Origin: Phragmites australis
Taxonomy: Eukaryota; Streptophyta; Magnoliopsida; Poales; Poaceae
Length of the DNA stretch: 64,000 nucleotides
Direction of reading: 5' to 3'
Assembly (NCBI RefSeq): GCF_958298935.1
Contig: NC_084933.1
Location: 789,001-853,000 of the forward strand
This document shows, in pieces, positions 19,683-31,383 of the stretch. Position numbers and translations under genes: made by a program. Numbering within the stretch: position 1 is the first letter of the stretch; every line of letters begins with the position of its first letter. The notes beneath the pieces are model-generated. The model was given only the letters and a program-made list of their open reading frames with translations. It was not told where the DNA came from and did not search any database.

Positions 19683-21577
19683 TTTTCCTTGGTTTATATG
19701 TGATGAGTGATTGACAAGTTGGTTGATTCAGTTTGATGATTTTTTGATTGCATAAGCTTGTTTATGTTTGTGACTAAACCAAAAATGGAGTTGACACTCA
19801 GTATAGGTAAATTGTTTTCACCGGATGGTCCAATATGTGGAATGTTGTACACACCAGATAGTCCAGTGTTAAGAAGGAGTTCAGCACCGGAGCATTTCTG
19901 TCCAGAGGCAAAACCTGATACATGCACCAGATGGTATGGTGTTCAAAGAAGATGAACACCTGAGCATTTTTCCATAGAAGGGTTTTTCTGTGACAAGTGG
20001 AGGAATACACACCGGAAGTTCCGGTGATGGACACCAGATTATTTTTCCAGAGGAGGTGCAAAATTTCTGAGCAGAAAAGGATATATTGACCGGAAGGTCC
20101 GATGTTGAGCTAAGATGGACACCGGAGCAATTTTCCAAAAGACTTCAAGAGCAGAGATGGTTGTACTCACCGGATGTTCTGGTGTTGGTACCAAGGGTAA
20201 CACCGGAACATCCAGTGTTCATGATTTTTATAAAGCTTGTCTTTTCTGCAGGTATTTTGTTTTGGGCTAACTGGAGATTGTTCACACTGTGTAGGACATA
20301 CATGTTTGCTAGTCTCTTGATGTGTAGGTGATGGATGCAATTTGGCAGTCAACGGCGGGATAATTGGGGCCATGCGGGGAGCATGGTACCAAATGATCGA
20401 AGATGTCGAGCGGAGTCGAGGATGATCCTAGCTATACACATGGAGGTCAAGCAAAGCGTGGATATGATGGATGAAGACGGCGTATTGACAAAGTCAAGCG
20501 AAAGGGATACCGGTGCAAGTGACAAGGTGGCCTGACGGATCGGGAGCGGGAGAGATTTGCCGGTGCTCAAGATCGTAAGACAAAGAACACGCATCAACAT
20601 CGGAAGACTTGCTTAAGGTGGAAGCAAGTGGTAGTGAGTCACGCTTTAAGAAGTGTGCAAGGCGGTTTCCTGGTTTAGCCACAAAAGTGTGGGTGGATAG
20701 AGTGCACATGGCATCATCATGAAGCTAGCATCAAGACAAAGCTAAGTCACAAAGATGCCACGGCCATCTAATGGACGAGGAAAAAGATGGACCAAACTAC
20801 CCTTGGTGGTAGGTGAGAGTGCATTGTAAGTGAATGACAGTTTAGTGATATGATTGCTTAAGGGTTAAGCAACCTCCCTAGGCCTATAAATAGAGAGGTA
20901 TGGTTGGTGGAAACACTTGAGGTTTTAGGAGAGCCTTTGGAGAGTTTTGAGAGCTTTCCACTTTTGTTGTGCAGAGAGAGAGAGATGAGTGCTTAGCCTA
21001 TGTAATTGGTGAGAGCTTTATGAGAAAAACACTTTGTAATATGCAAAAATAAGGGCATTCCTCTAAAATTAACAAAGTGTTTGTGTTTTCTTATGCTTGT
21101 GTTCCCCTCCTTCTAGTTTTCTTCTATTGGCTCCCTTGCAGTTTTGTAAGTTTTTGTGTTTTCCGTTGTGATTTTCATTTTTCTAGCTAGGCTAAAGTTT
21201 TCACCTTGTTGGATGTATTCTTTTTGTTGCTAGAGGCATAAATTTCATGTTCAAAATGGTGTTCAATCTCCCTTGCCTCTAGAACAATCAACTTGAAGAA
21301 TTTCTCTACTCGGTAACTCGTTTTTCGTGCTCTTGAGGTGTTTTTTCTTTCAAAGTTGAAAGCCTTACTTCACCATGACTCTTGATATGATCCCACATGG
21401 AACCTAGTGTTCACATCCTTCCAAGAGGAGTGAGTCTCGAAGTTTTTCATTATGTTAATCTCTCTTTTGCTTCCGTTCATGTTTTGAGGTGTGTTGGATG
21501 ATCAAATAGGAGAAGACCATCAAAGAAATTTGTGAGGTGCCTATTCACCCCCTCTAGTCGCGAATCTCGGTCCTACA
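19683..21577 (+). mobile_element. Sirevirus-type copia 5' LTR (5' end truncated or diverged)
   Basis: The layout matches grass Sirevirus LTRs: GTGATGAGTGATTGACAAG near the left, many CACCGGA...TCCGGTGT-like sites, a TATA box near 20885, GAGAGAGAGAGATGAGTGCTTAG near 20970, and an end at TCTCGGTCCTACA (21577) directly before a methionine-tRNA-like primer site. The start lacks a clean TG terminus, and no target duplication was found, so the left edge is approximate. The LTR sits beside gag in the expected orientation. There is no 3' partner in the window. Confidence 0.68.
20885..20892 (+). promoter_or_regulatory. TATA box of the Sirevirus-type LTR
   Basis: The sequence TATAAATA lies in a context (GGCCTATAAATAGAGAGG) typical of plant core promoters. 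It sits about 690 bp before the LTR end, where the R region would begin in this family. Confidence 0.6.
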
Positions 21578-21579
21578 AT

Positions 21580-21590
21580 TGGTATCCAAG
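21580..21590 (+). other. Primer-binding site of the Sirevirus-type element (degraded)
   Basis: TGGTATCCAAG follows the LTR end by two bases. The usual site complementary to initiator methionine tRNA begins TGGTATCAGAG, so three positions near the end differ. Confidence 0.55.
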
Positions 21591-23548
21591 GCATGTTAGA
21601 TCACTAGTTGACCTTAACCAGCTTTATGATCCGTAGGCGACATGGAGAGATATGGGAAGATTCTGATCTTTCAAGGTCTTGGAAGGTGTGCATAGAGGCT
21701 TATCTTCTAAGGTAAGGAAGTGCAATATGGGAGATTGTAGACTCCAATTATGAAATTTCTATCACTCGCACTTCTCCAGCCCAAAATGAACAATATTAAG
21801 CCAACAATAAGGCTCAAAATATATTGTTCACTAGCCTGAGTTGTAATGAGTTTGATAAAGTTCAGCACCTCTGTACTGCTCGAGAGATTTGGTCTATTCT
21901 CAGTGTCTTTCATGAGGGCACTAACCAAATCAAGGCTACACTACAGAGCACATACAATCAAGAATATCAGATGTTTGTGCAAGGACTCGGAGAGTATTTA
22001 GATGCTATGTTTGCTCGATTTGAATGAATTGTGAGCAACCTTAGAGTATCTCCAAGAGATCCCCTAAATGACTCCCTACAGCTAAATATAGGGATTTTGA
22101 CCCTAAACCACATCTCCAACAACTCCCAAAATCACCCATCTCACTATCTATTTGTAGGGAGCGTCCCCTCGCTCCCAAAAAGCTCAAGCACCCTTGAGCC
22201 CACCCCGCTCCAAAGCACCTCGTCGTCCTCCTCCTGTCTGTTGTCACGATTCGAAGATCCACGGAGGAGCCCGATGGCTCGGGGATGGTGCGCACGTCGT
22301 AGCACCCACGATGCCGCACCGCTGAAGCACATCGTGGAGCCACACGCCGCCCACATGGAGGTGGAGCTGCCACCTACTGCACCCTGGTTTTGCCTGCTGC
22401 TGTGCTCACAGCGTCGCAAGCTTGCATCACGCTTGACCTCCGCGTCATGCTCGACTTGACCGTGCTTGGGCGAGCTCTCTGCATGAGGCCATGGCGAGCC
22501 TCGCTGCCTTCCCTGACCACGACTGCTCCCCACCAGCCTCCCACTGAGCTGCCTACTTTGATCATGTGAGGGCTATTAAACTCCTCTATGCTATTGACCG
22601 TAGTATTTCGGAGGTGAAAATTTCTAGCATTGAAGAGTCATCCAATCATGATAGATTAGCTTGTGATGAACTCTTTAGTAAGCTAAAGTCCACTGAGTTC
22701 CAGGACCTAGCGATGGCAGTCAGTCTGGAGCTATTGTTTCTTGTGCTAACCCCTTAACTGGTGGATTTGCTTTGTATTCCTTGGTCTCTATCACAGAGGA
22801 GCAAGTGGATGTGCTTGATGATGAGGATCTCACACTAATTGTGGAGAAGTTCACCCACTTCTACAACAACCACTGAGACAAGAGAAGGGATGGTTCACAT
22901 GCCTGTTTTGAGTGTGGTGACACCACCTACTTCAAGGCGGACTACCCCAAGCTCAAGAAGAGGGAAGACCCCAACCATAACCATGATAAGCACAAGAAGA
23001 CCAAGAAGCCCTTCTTCAAGAACCGTGGCAAGATGGCCAAGAAGGCGGCCAAGGTGGCTTCACGGGTGTATGTGGTGGCTCTCAGTGATTTCGACACTTC
23101 CTCAAGTGAGGAGGAGGGCTTGGAGGAGGAGGAGCAGCCCATGAAGAACAAGAAGAAGGCTAAGGACTTCACCGACCTTTGCTTCATGGCGAATGACGAC
23201 GACGACAACGACCCCGAGCTTGATCGCTCTGTGGTATTGCCTACCTACGACCAGCTTTCTGCTCATATGTGTGCCGATAAGGCGGGTTTGGCTCTTGGGA
23301 TGGGTTTTGAGAGGGTGGCTTACAATGGGGTTGGAAAGATTGTTTTCACCACACCTACTACCCTAAAAGCTAAAAAGTCCAAAATCAATACCACACCACA
23401 ACCCATCAAGAATAAACCCACACCACAGCCTACCAAGAAGGAACACATATCACAATCCAAGAGGGCTCCACAGCAAAATATGAAAGCCTTTGTGAAAGAG
23501 TCTAGAGTGATTGACAGTCAAGTTCATGAGAGATGCTACCATTGCTAA
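21591..23548 (+). pseudogene. Sirevirus-type copia gag, interrupted
   Basis: Gag starts after the primer site. Recognisable pieces are EIWEIVDSNYEISIT-like coding near 21725, AREIWSILSVFHEGTNQIK at 21881-21937, LGEYLDAMFARFE ending at 22027, and after an insertion HVRAIKLLYAIDRSISEVK from 22563. A CCHC knuckle near 22900 reads CFECGDTTYFKADYPK, with its His and last Cys positions replaced by Tyr. The Asp/Ser/Glu-rich region at 23060-23260 and Lys/Pro-rich stretch at 23370-23500 are typical Sirevirus gag features. The frame ends at VHERCYHC, where a second zinc motif would continue. There the gypsy element begins (23543). Protease, integrase and RT are absent from the window. Confidence 0.72.
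22046..22551. mobile_element. Insertion in the Sirevirus-type gag, GC-rich
   Basis: The gag reading is lost just after SNLR (about 22045) and resumes at YFDHVRAIK (about 22552). The inserted 0.5 kb begins GAGTATCTCCAAGAGATCCCC and continues CTAAATATAGGGATTTTGAC, a start seen in grass MITE-like and host-fragment-bearing elements. It is much more GC-rich in its second half (22170-22550). Open frames in it have no recognised domain. No right terminal repeat or target duplication was found. Confidence 0.5.
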
Positions 23549-23867
23549 TACAAACCAAATAAAACTTACATATATGATTCGGCTATGCTTTCTGATCTAC
23601 AAACATTCTATGACTAATATATCTTTCCTATTCAAACATGTAAATTCTCATATACCTACCCAAGTATCTTTTATTGCAGTTCGACCTTCTTCAATTCGAC
23701 TATGTTCTCAATCTGACCATCTGTCCACCTGGTCGCTAGTCGGGGATATTGTTCACTGGTCAGAGGTACTGTTTATTGGTCGTAGTACTGTTCACTAGTA
23801 GCAGTACTGTTCACTGATCTCATTACACTACAATGACGACTATAAATACCAAATCTTGTTATCAACA
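23543..23867 (-). mobile_element. 3' LTR (partial) of gag-only gypsy element
   Basis: On the minus strand this LTR starts TGTTGATAACAAGATTTGG at 23867, next to a polypurine tract. It matches 29095-29568 over its whole length, including TATGATTCGGCTAT and CTACCCAAGTATC. It holds about four units of an ACTGGTC...GTACTGTTC repeat. The copy stops at 23543-23546 inside Sirevirus gag, whereas the other LTR continues through a TATA box and leader, so this one lacks its 3' part. Confidence 0.72.
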
Positions 23868-23885
23868 CATACCCCCTGTTTTTTA
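23868..23885 (-). other. Polypurine tract of the gypsy element
   Basis: On the minus strand the bases read GTAAAAAACAGGGGGTATG immediately before the LTR start TGTTGATAAC. The position and purine content fit the plus-strand priming site. Confidence 0.6.
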
Positions 23886-24477
23886 CGTGAAGCTTGCTTA
23901 CCCAAAAACATGTTGTCTCTCGTTCTACCCTTCTTAGGATGATGATAAACAATGCACCGGCCATGTATGCCCTTAGGGCGATGATAGATAAACATCAGGC
24001 ATATATATTATGTTCTCCTAATAATAATATTTCTAGTACGACCATAACAGCCGATCATATGCACCTTGCCTTGGCAATGCCTGATTAAATTGTAAAGATT
24101 CATAAAACGACATCCAAGGATCACACCAAAACCATGGAGTATAACCAAACATACCTGAGCATATTTTCCTCGATGAGGACACCAGTGGAACAGGTAATGA
24201 ATATAGATGATGTGGATGCCAATGGTTTTGATGATCATGTGCAAATCTGTAATTTTGTGGTTGTTTCCTGGATCCCTTTGCTTTCAACTTTGCCTCCTAT
24301 GTAGTTCTAGTAATGAATGCTTGAACGCTATCCTTAGTATGAACTTGTGTGCTACCTTTAGGGACCCACACCTTCTTGTAATTAACCACAGCAGGGCCAT
24401 GCTTTTGGTCACTCACAATAGTTGCTTTTTCACTTTCTTGCTTTGAACCTAAACTGGAATATATGGATTCGGCTCCA
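23886..24477. other. Internal region between gag and 3' LTR, no pol
   Basis: In the minus-strand orientation of the element, this 0.6 kb follows gag and precedes the polypurine tract. No protease, RT, RNase H or integrase motif is present in any frame, which makes the element non-autonomous. Confidence 0.5.
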
Positions 24478-27400
24478 TCATTTACCGTTTAAGTTGCTAA
24501 ACCTTTTCTTTTTGTTAAGCCTGACATCAATAATTCTTCTTCTATGTGTTGCTTTTCCTTGTCGCATACTAATTCTGGAGCCTGAACTAGATGTGTGTTT
24601 GGCTTGATCACATGAAGCATGTGAATGTTTACTAGTTATCGGCATAGCTCCTTCAAGTGAATTCACACTTATCAGCTCTTTGGGTACAATATTCAGCTTC
24701 TCATCTCTTGAAGGCAAATATGAACTTTTATCCTTGTTACCATCCCTTTTAACACGATAAACCTGTTTGATCACTTTTCTCTTCCTTCGGTCTCTGGACC
24801 GATTCCCTTGCTCAAAATGGGCATTCTTAGCATGTGATTGTCTTTTATATACTGTCCTTCTTGGAGTTGCATACTCTGGGTAAGACGGTCCAAAATGTGT
24901 TGGAGGAGGCGTCCACAGACCATACCAGCCCCATGACGAGTAAGGAGAAAAACCATAGGAGAAGGTCCCCACGACATTGGCATTGGCAGCCTGAGAGGAG
25001 GACACGGCGCTGTTGCACGGAAGTCTCCCGTTCGCTGACCCCAATCTTCAAACTCATGTCTTGGAGGTAACCTTAATCGCTTAATATTATTTGGCCGATT
25101 ATCAACTTTTTGACCGGCCTTGCCACCTGTATATTCAGCCAAAGGCTCTTTGAATGTAAGCTTTGGCCTTTTTACATTTTTAATGCTATGATCTCTATGT
25201 CCATTTATCTCCTTGCCTTTTGATGCATCAGCCTGTTCTGGTCGAATCACCACTTCTTTGTTTTCTGTTGCATCAGTCTATTTTGGTTTCGGCCAAATTA
25301 ACATTTTCTTGTCTTCAGAACCAAGTACACCTACAGGGAGAGATTGTTCATCAACATTATCCTCCCCTGTCTTTAGACAATCAACAAATTTCGATCGACC
25401 TTCATTAATAGCCAATTATATTTGCCGGTGAAATACATTGCAATCATTAGTACTATGAGTAGACAAATTATGTCACTTGCAATATGAACGCCCTTCCAAC
25501 TCTTCATGTGATAGTATAACATAATGATCAAGTAATCTAATATGATCTTCTTGCAATAAAATATCAAAAATCTTATCACTCTTGGTAAAATCAAATGTAT
25601 ATATTTTCATTCTTAACCGATTTCTTTGTGGGGTTGGGTTCAAATCTAGACAAATGAATGGTTCATATTTGATATCTACCCATTCGGCTATACCTTTATT
25701 TCTATTTCCTTTGTCCTTCATCTTAAATTTATTTTCTACTATATTAATATCGGTATTTCCAAATTCTTTCAGCCCTGACTTTGTATCTCTAAATCCAAAA
25801 TAATCACAAAACTCATGCTCTATTCGTGACCAAGTATAAACTCGAAAGTAAAATAATCCATATTAATATAATACCTAGCAATGATGATGAGCATAATTCT
25901 AACTTTAATATATTACTGTTACCGGCCTTCCCATATGACGCAATAACTTGGCCGGCAAATTCCACAACAATTCTACTATCCTTACCCGTGAATTTTGCAA
26001 GCTCTAGCACTTTAAAACCCTGCGGGTATGGGGTAAAATCATCAAAATCAGAATATGGTCTTCTGTATATAGGTATTGCATTATCAAGTTCCATTTCAAA
26101 TTCCCCTCGCAACACACTATCAATTTGTTTATTAACATGACTATGTTCCGTACACGATTTGGCTTGAAGCAGCAAGGGTGGTTCTTTTTTACTTTTAGAA
26201 ACATCTGAACTACTCCTCTGTTCGGCTGCAGCCGTTGTTATGACTCTGCTCAAGCTAGTATCCAAGCTATTATTATTTTCAGATATAACCAACTGATTGT
26301 ATGTAATAGTAATCATCTTTGCAATATTTGCACTTGAACCTGATTGTTTACCTATATTACCTTCTTTACCCAATCTTTCAAAATCATTAAGTATAGAATC
26401 ACCAATGGACTTATCTATCAAAACTATAACATCATATTAGGAAACAGGTAATATAGTTTCAAATTGTACCTCCTTTAGCAAGGTATCAGTGGATGGAAAC
26501 TCCTTTATCTTAACGACATCTTGCTTCGTTTTCTGATAGCACAAAAGTAGCTCGTTCAGATGCTCTTGTAATTATACTTCAATTGCATTGTAATCTTCTT
26601 CAGATAATTCATCAAGCGTAGAAATGTTACTGCTATTGATATCAGCTATATCCATGGGTACAACATAAACGCTTTTATCTCGGTTTAGATCATTAGCCAC
26701 ATACACTTGCTTGGCTTTTTGCAATTGCATATTTTGACTTGTGTCCAAAATAGATACAGTGTCAATTGTCTTAGCACCAAACTCAAATGGTAATACTATA
26801 GCCTCAGCTGTATCCGACCATTCAACAGGGGCTGGCTTTTGTTCTCTTTTCATGTCAAATTGCCCCCTAATGCTTTTAGACCCTAAATATTTCATATTTT
26901 CTACTGGGGTTAGGCTATTATGATCTCTATTTGTTTTTGCAGGAACTGAACTACTCGCATATTGTTTGGCTATACTAGCATTAGAGTTACTATGATTTCT
27001 TTCTTCACCAAGTTGACTACCACCCGAACCCTCTACATGTTCGGCCATGTGCTGTTGCACGCCATGACTATCACCCAAATTTTGTTACACACCCTTAAGA
27101 TTTGCATTAGGATATTCCCCCCAAATACTAGCTTTTTCCTTCCTACTATTTTCAGGCCTTGCATGTTGCTCGGTCATAGGCCGAGTAGGTATGGAATTGA
27201 CTTGTTGCTTTAGGGATGCATCATATGAATATGACGTTGTGGGCTGCACATATGGTGTATTTTGCTCGGAAACACTAAAGTAAGTTTCCGGAAATGGATT
27301 ACGAGGAATACTGAAACTTTGGGGTAGTGTAGGAGGCAAACTATATGATATAGTGTTGTATGGAGGTACATACATAATTGCTGAATTCTCCTTCATTCGA

Positions 27401-27575
27401 ACATAATCGCTGGTAGCGTATGAAACTGAATTACATACATTAGGTGTTGCATATGGCGATGAAAAGGTATAAGGTGCAACCCTATTCTAGTAACATATGG
27501 TGTAGCATATAATGGTTCAAAATAATTGGTCGAACCCTCAATATTATTTTGGCCACATATATCATTCATCAGCAT
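24478..27575 (-). pseudogene. Gypsy gag-like polyprotein of a non-autonomous element
   Basis: Minus-strand pieces in order: a Pro/Ser/Tyr/Gln-rich head (27575-27085), an acidic stretch (27078-26572, ending LSEEDYNAIEV), a capsid-entry block PQGFKVLELAKFTGKDS near 26020, YTFDFTKSDKIFDILLQ near 25600, YCK-stop-HNLSTHSTNDC near 25470 (the stop stands where the family has Trp), LTFKEPLAEYTGG near 25150, and a Trp/Pro/Tyr-rich tail with YSSWGWYGLWTPPP and TPRRTVYKR near 24850-24950. This is the layout of grass gypsy gag proteins of the YCKWHN class. Frameshifts and stops break it into at least six pieces. No pol follows. Such gag-only elements move only with help from a full partner, and this copy cannot make the whole protein. 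Confidence 0.7.
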
Positions 27576-28800
27576 GACTTATTGTGTACTCCTAGGCGGT
27601 GAATGTATTACCGATGAATAAAGAGGTAAAATCTCTTGTTGTATACTACTAAAATTATTACCATGTGATGACTCATAATAATTGACTGAACGTATCATAT
27701 TAATTCGGCCATATTGATCATTCATCAGTACACTAGTTTGGGGTACTCTAGGCGGTATAAAAATAATACCGATAAATTAAAAGACATAAGTGTATGTTGT
27801 ATGTTGCTACTAGTATTGAAAATTGAAGCGTGCATATTGTTTTGCATTGGCTGTTGCATATTTCAATATGTTGTAGTTCTACGGCTGAAGATCTAAAACA
27901 GTTACCTAACGTGTAATATGAATTTCTAGCCGATGCACTAAATTCATTAAATATAAGCATAGCAACACCAACCGACCTATTTATTGTATTTATAAAATAA
28001 TCTTGAAAACATATAACGTATTTGTAAATTGTACCTCGTGCTTAGTACAGAGAGATGGGTGATGTTGGGTTGATCTGAGTTCATATTGCGCCATAGTAGG
28101 GTAAGATTGTCCTTTGCACAAAACAGTAGCGACGAAAACCAGCAATAAATAATCTCAGCTTTAAAGCTGACGTGGGTTCTCTTATCGCTGTTTGCTTCGG
28201 GAAAAAGTGACCTTCCGTGATGGACTTGATCTGCAGCAATCAGCAGCAGCACGCGGCAGCACAGCGCACAGCGAGCGGCAGCAAATGTTTGGCGAAATCC
28301 TTTGCGTGTAACAAAATCAGCAGCTGATAGCTTGAGACTCCGAACACGAAGCTTGATGCAAAAAGCTGCTATCCTTTACTTTGTTCTCTTACATGCAAAA
28401 ACCAATACCGAAGTACGACTTCGGCAGTTGCTTTCACGCGCGAGAGGTACGGTGATCCTCAACAGCACGCAGCAGCGCAGCGGCGGCAAGAATACAGCAC
28501 AGGGCGGCGTGCGGCAGTAGATGAGTGCGATCGGCCCAAAGGCCCGATGCGGCAGCGACGTAAAAAAAATAGATCAATTTGATAATTTGCTAGGGAAAAT
28601 TTGGGCTGTAACTGTAGCCGAACGAATCTTTCCTACGGAGTCGTCAATTTATGTTGGCAAAAAATATGAATCATCACACCAACACATGAGCACTTTATGT
28701 GCAATCTGCAGCACCATACGTAAGGCGTATAGCATCAGAGATAACTATTGCGTTTTTTTGGGCAATGAGCGATCCATTTACGAGCAAACTGGCAAAGGAT
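27576..28800 (-). other. 5' leader of the gypsy element
   Basis: Between the gag head and the 5' LTR on the minus strand. A GC-rich piece with repeated GCAGCAGC/GCGGCAGC words lies at about 28220-28560. A good donor-like site (CAG/GTTAGT on the minus strand, about 28805-28812) lies near the LTR edge, so a spliced leader is possible. No protein was recognised. Confidence 0.4.
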
Positions 28801-28879
28801 AACTAACCTGGTGATGCAGCACCTGGGAAGTCTAGTAGCATTGCGGCGACGGATCTTTATCAGCAAATCGCATTCAGGA

Positions 28880-29568
28880 GGGACCCCGTCAAGGCACGAT
28901 CGGCCGACGGCTTGTTCTTGGTCGTTGAAATTAAGAACGAGTAGTAGGAGGAGAAAGAAGAAGAGACGGGACTATAGGAGCTAGATAAAAAGATAGATGT
29001 AATTGTATTGTCGATTGATTGGTTGATTATTTCAATCGGCCATAACCCTCTCGTATTTAAAGGATGGTGGGTCTTAGCCGTATAAGATCAGGACTCATAA
29101 TATAAACTGAATAAAACTTACAAATATGATTCGGCTATACTTTCTGATCTCCAAACTTTCTATGACTAATATATCTTCCGTATTCAACCACGTAAATTCC
29201 TATATACCTACCCAAGTATCCTTTATTGCACTTCAGCCTTCTTCGATTCGACTACGTTCTCGATCCGAACATCTGTCTGTGTCGCCTGGTTGCTAGTCAG
29301 TGGTATTGTTCACTGGTCGGAGGTACTGTTCACTGGTCGCAGTTACTGTTTACTGATCGTATGTACTGTTCCTAATCGCAGGTACTATTCCTGGTCTCAG
29401 GTACTATTTATGGACGGAGGTATTGTTCATGGTTGGAGTTACTGTTTGTAGTCAGAGGTACTGTTCATAGACACAGGTACTTATCACTGGTCGGAGCATC
29501 ACTGGTCGGAGGTACTGATCTCATTCTACTATAATAACCACAATAAATATCAAATCTTGTCATCAACA
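28880..29568 (-). mobile_element. 5' LTR of gag-only gypsy element
   Basis: On the minus strand the LTR starts TGTTGATGACAAGATTTG at 29568 and matches the copy at 23543-23867. It continues into a promoter-like segment (CCTTTAAATACGAGAGGG, about 29050-29068) and a leader. The inner edge is not sharp. The outer flank (AAGCG) does not match the opposite flank, which agrees with loss of one end of the element. Confidence 0.65.
29300..29515 (-). repeat. Array of about 20-bp units in the 5' LTR
   Basis: Ten or so imperfect copies of a unit like ACTGGTCGGAGGTACTGTTC follow each other. The partner LTR has about four. The position is upstream of the TATA-like site, in the U3 region. Confidence 0.75.
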
Positions 29569-29863
29569 AAGCGGTCATGGATACATGATATGATAGTATG
29601 TGATTCATTGTACATTGCAGAAAGAAGTTGGGGATACATCCGTGGAAAGAGACTTCAAGAAATTAACCTGATTAATATATGAATAAAAAATCGATCCATA
29701 GAGCCTAGCTCCCTTACCCTTACAACCAACCGCGCACAAATCCATGATGGCAGCACACTTGAAGGACCGTTCTCGGATGAAAGTTTCTCGAGCTCCTAAT
29801 CCAAATGACAAGATGGCCTTGTTGAGCGCTTCTTGCAATGTGAGGAGTCTATCACAAATGTGG
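29569..29863. other. Unidentified short segment
   Basis: Sequence between the gypsy LTR and a CACTA-like element. A minus frame over 29605-29886 is open (SFGLGARETFIRERSF near its middle) but I do not recognise it. Confidence 0.3.
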
Positions 29864-31155
29864 ATAACTGCAGAAAATCTCATCAACGTCGGTTTGTAAT
29901 TGACATCAGATTATCATTATCAGTTGTGAAACCGACACTAATATTACTATCTGTGTTGGTTCGTATTGTAAACTAACAATGGTACACATTATTAATGTCG
30001 AATCACAATATAGACCGACACTTATGATTATCGGTGTCGATTTATACCATAATCCGACATTGATAGTATTTTTTCAAAATTCGCACCTGACTAGACCACT
30101 AGGCTAACCACAACCACCCCTATTCATAAGTCCCGTGATGTTTTGCATACTTATGCATTTTGTGGAAGTTAAATCCGTAACCTCCAACTTCACGTAAAAT
30201 CTCCTTACCATCTTAGCTATCACCGATTGCTGATAGCAATAAGATATTTTTTCCTTTAGAACCTTATTGTTGGAAACTTGAGTCAATTATTTGGATATCT
30301 AAATAGTTTTAAATGAAAAAAATTATCAACTATAAAGTTATTGTAGATATCATCGAGGGCTATAATTTTGTATTAACATTTTTTCCATCTAAATTCATAT
30401 GAAAATTTTATAAATTTTCAAATATCTCAGAGTCATACAAATGGTTATATTCCTGGCTTCATCGTGAACCAACTTCAGCATCGCACATATTTATTATTTT
30501 ATCATGTAATTGCTACTATTAGAGACAGTCATACATCGTTGTATCATTCTAATATTTTTTTATCAAGGGTGGGAACTGAGTTTAGACAAGAGCTTGAGCT
30601 GTACTATCTATACACAGCATCTTAATTATATTATTTAGCGCTTAACCATTACGTATATTATCATTACATCATGCTATTACTAGCTTGATCCTTTTACATT
30701 ATAGTGCTAGGTGCTGCCATGAGTGAGCCACACGACAAAACAGTTGAGCCGATAAGTTACGGACAACAAAATTGGTTGTAAAGCCTATTTAGAATCTAGA
30801 TGACTTTAAATAAAAAAATTATCAACTAAAAAGTTATAGATTTTGTTGAAAGCTATAATTTTTATATAATATTAATTTAATCCGATTTTATATAAAAAAG
30901 TTATGAATTTCAGAAGATAAACTACAAAATCTTATCATGAACCGACACTGGTAATATTTCTATCAATGTTAGGCCATGATCATGACATGAATCAACACTG
31001 ATAGGAAATTTATTAGTGTTGTGCCGGTTCTTTTGATGAGTTGAACCTAATAAGTTATTATCAGTGTCAGTTCATGACGACCTCTATTATTAGAGGTGTA
31101 GGATAACAGTGAACTGACACTGATGAGTTAACACTTATAACTTTTTCTGTGGTAG
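29864..31155. mobile_element. Non-autonomous CACTA-like element
   Basis: The right end reads CTTTTTCTGTGGTAG, whose reverse complement CTACCACAGAAAAAG resembles the left end AACTGCAGAAAATCTCATC. Subterminal units built on GTCGGTT, ACCGACACT and related inverses occur at 29890-30065 and 30935-31125. Two copies of a 130-bp module (30285, 30780) lie inside. No protein is encoded. The ends are imperfect and no 3-bp duplication was verified. Confidence 0.55.
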
Positions 31156-31372
31156 CAGCGGTGAGAAAATGGAGCGGAAAAAAAAAGTCTGTTGGTATTG
31201 TTCAACTCCAAGCAGAACAAGAACTTTGGGAGTTATTCCAGTGTGAGAATTCTGCTGACACATTTACCCAAGAGGAAGCTTTTGATAGGGTCTTGATGGC
31301 TATCTCCAAGGAAATTGTCACATGTTCAATGCACCAAGGACCACGAAATTTACAGGAACCATATGCAACCAA
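31156..31372 (+). pseudogene. Possible gypsy gag-protease junction fragment
   Basis: The plus frame reads LQAEQELWELFQCENSAD, then FDRVLMAISKEIVT and QGPRN. Some gypsy polyproteins have a similar ELWxxF...LCMAIS...GPRT stretch just before the protease. The similarity is short, no protease DSG follows, and the next segment is on the other strand, so the call is weak. Confidence 0.3.
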
Positions 31373-31383
31373 GGACCATGAAA

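Noticed and set aside
22144..22533. Minus-strand frame of 129 codons in Sirevirus-type gag insertion
   Set aside because: No domain; the segment is an insertion with frames open on both strands due to composition.
29300..29515. CRISPR-like array
   Set aside because: Units are contiguous imperfect tandem repeats in an LTR, without unique spacers of constant length, in a plant genome.
23543..29575. Target-site duplication for the gag-only gypsy element
   Set aside because: Flanks ACCAT and AAGCG do not match, and one LTR is incomplete, so no duplication can be claimed.
29605..29886. Minus-strand frame of 93 codons
   Set aside because: Looks somewhat protein-like but has no recognised motif and runs into a CACTA-like end.
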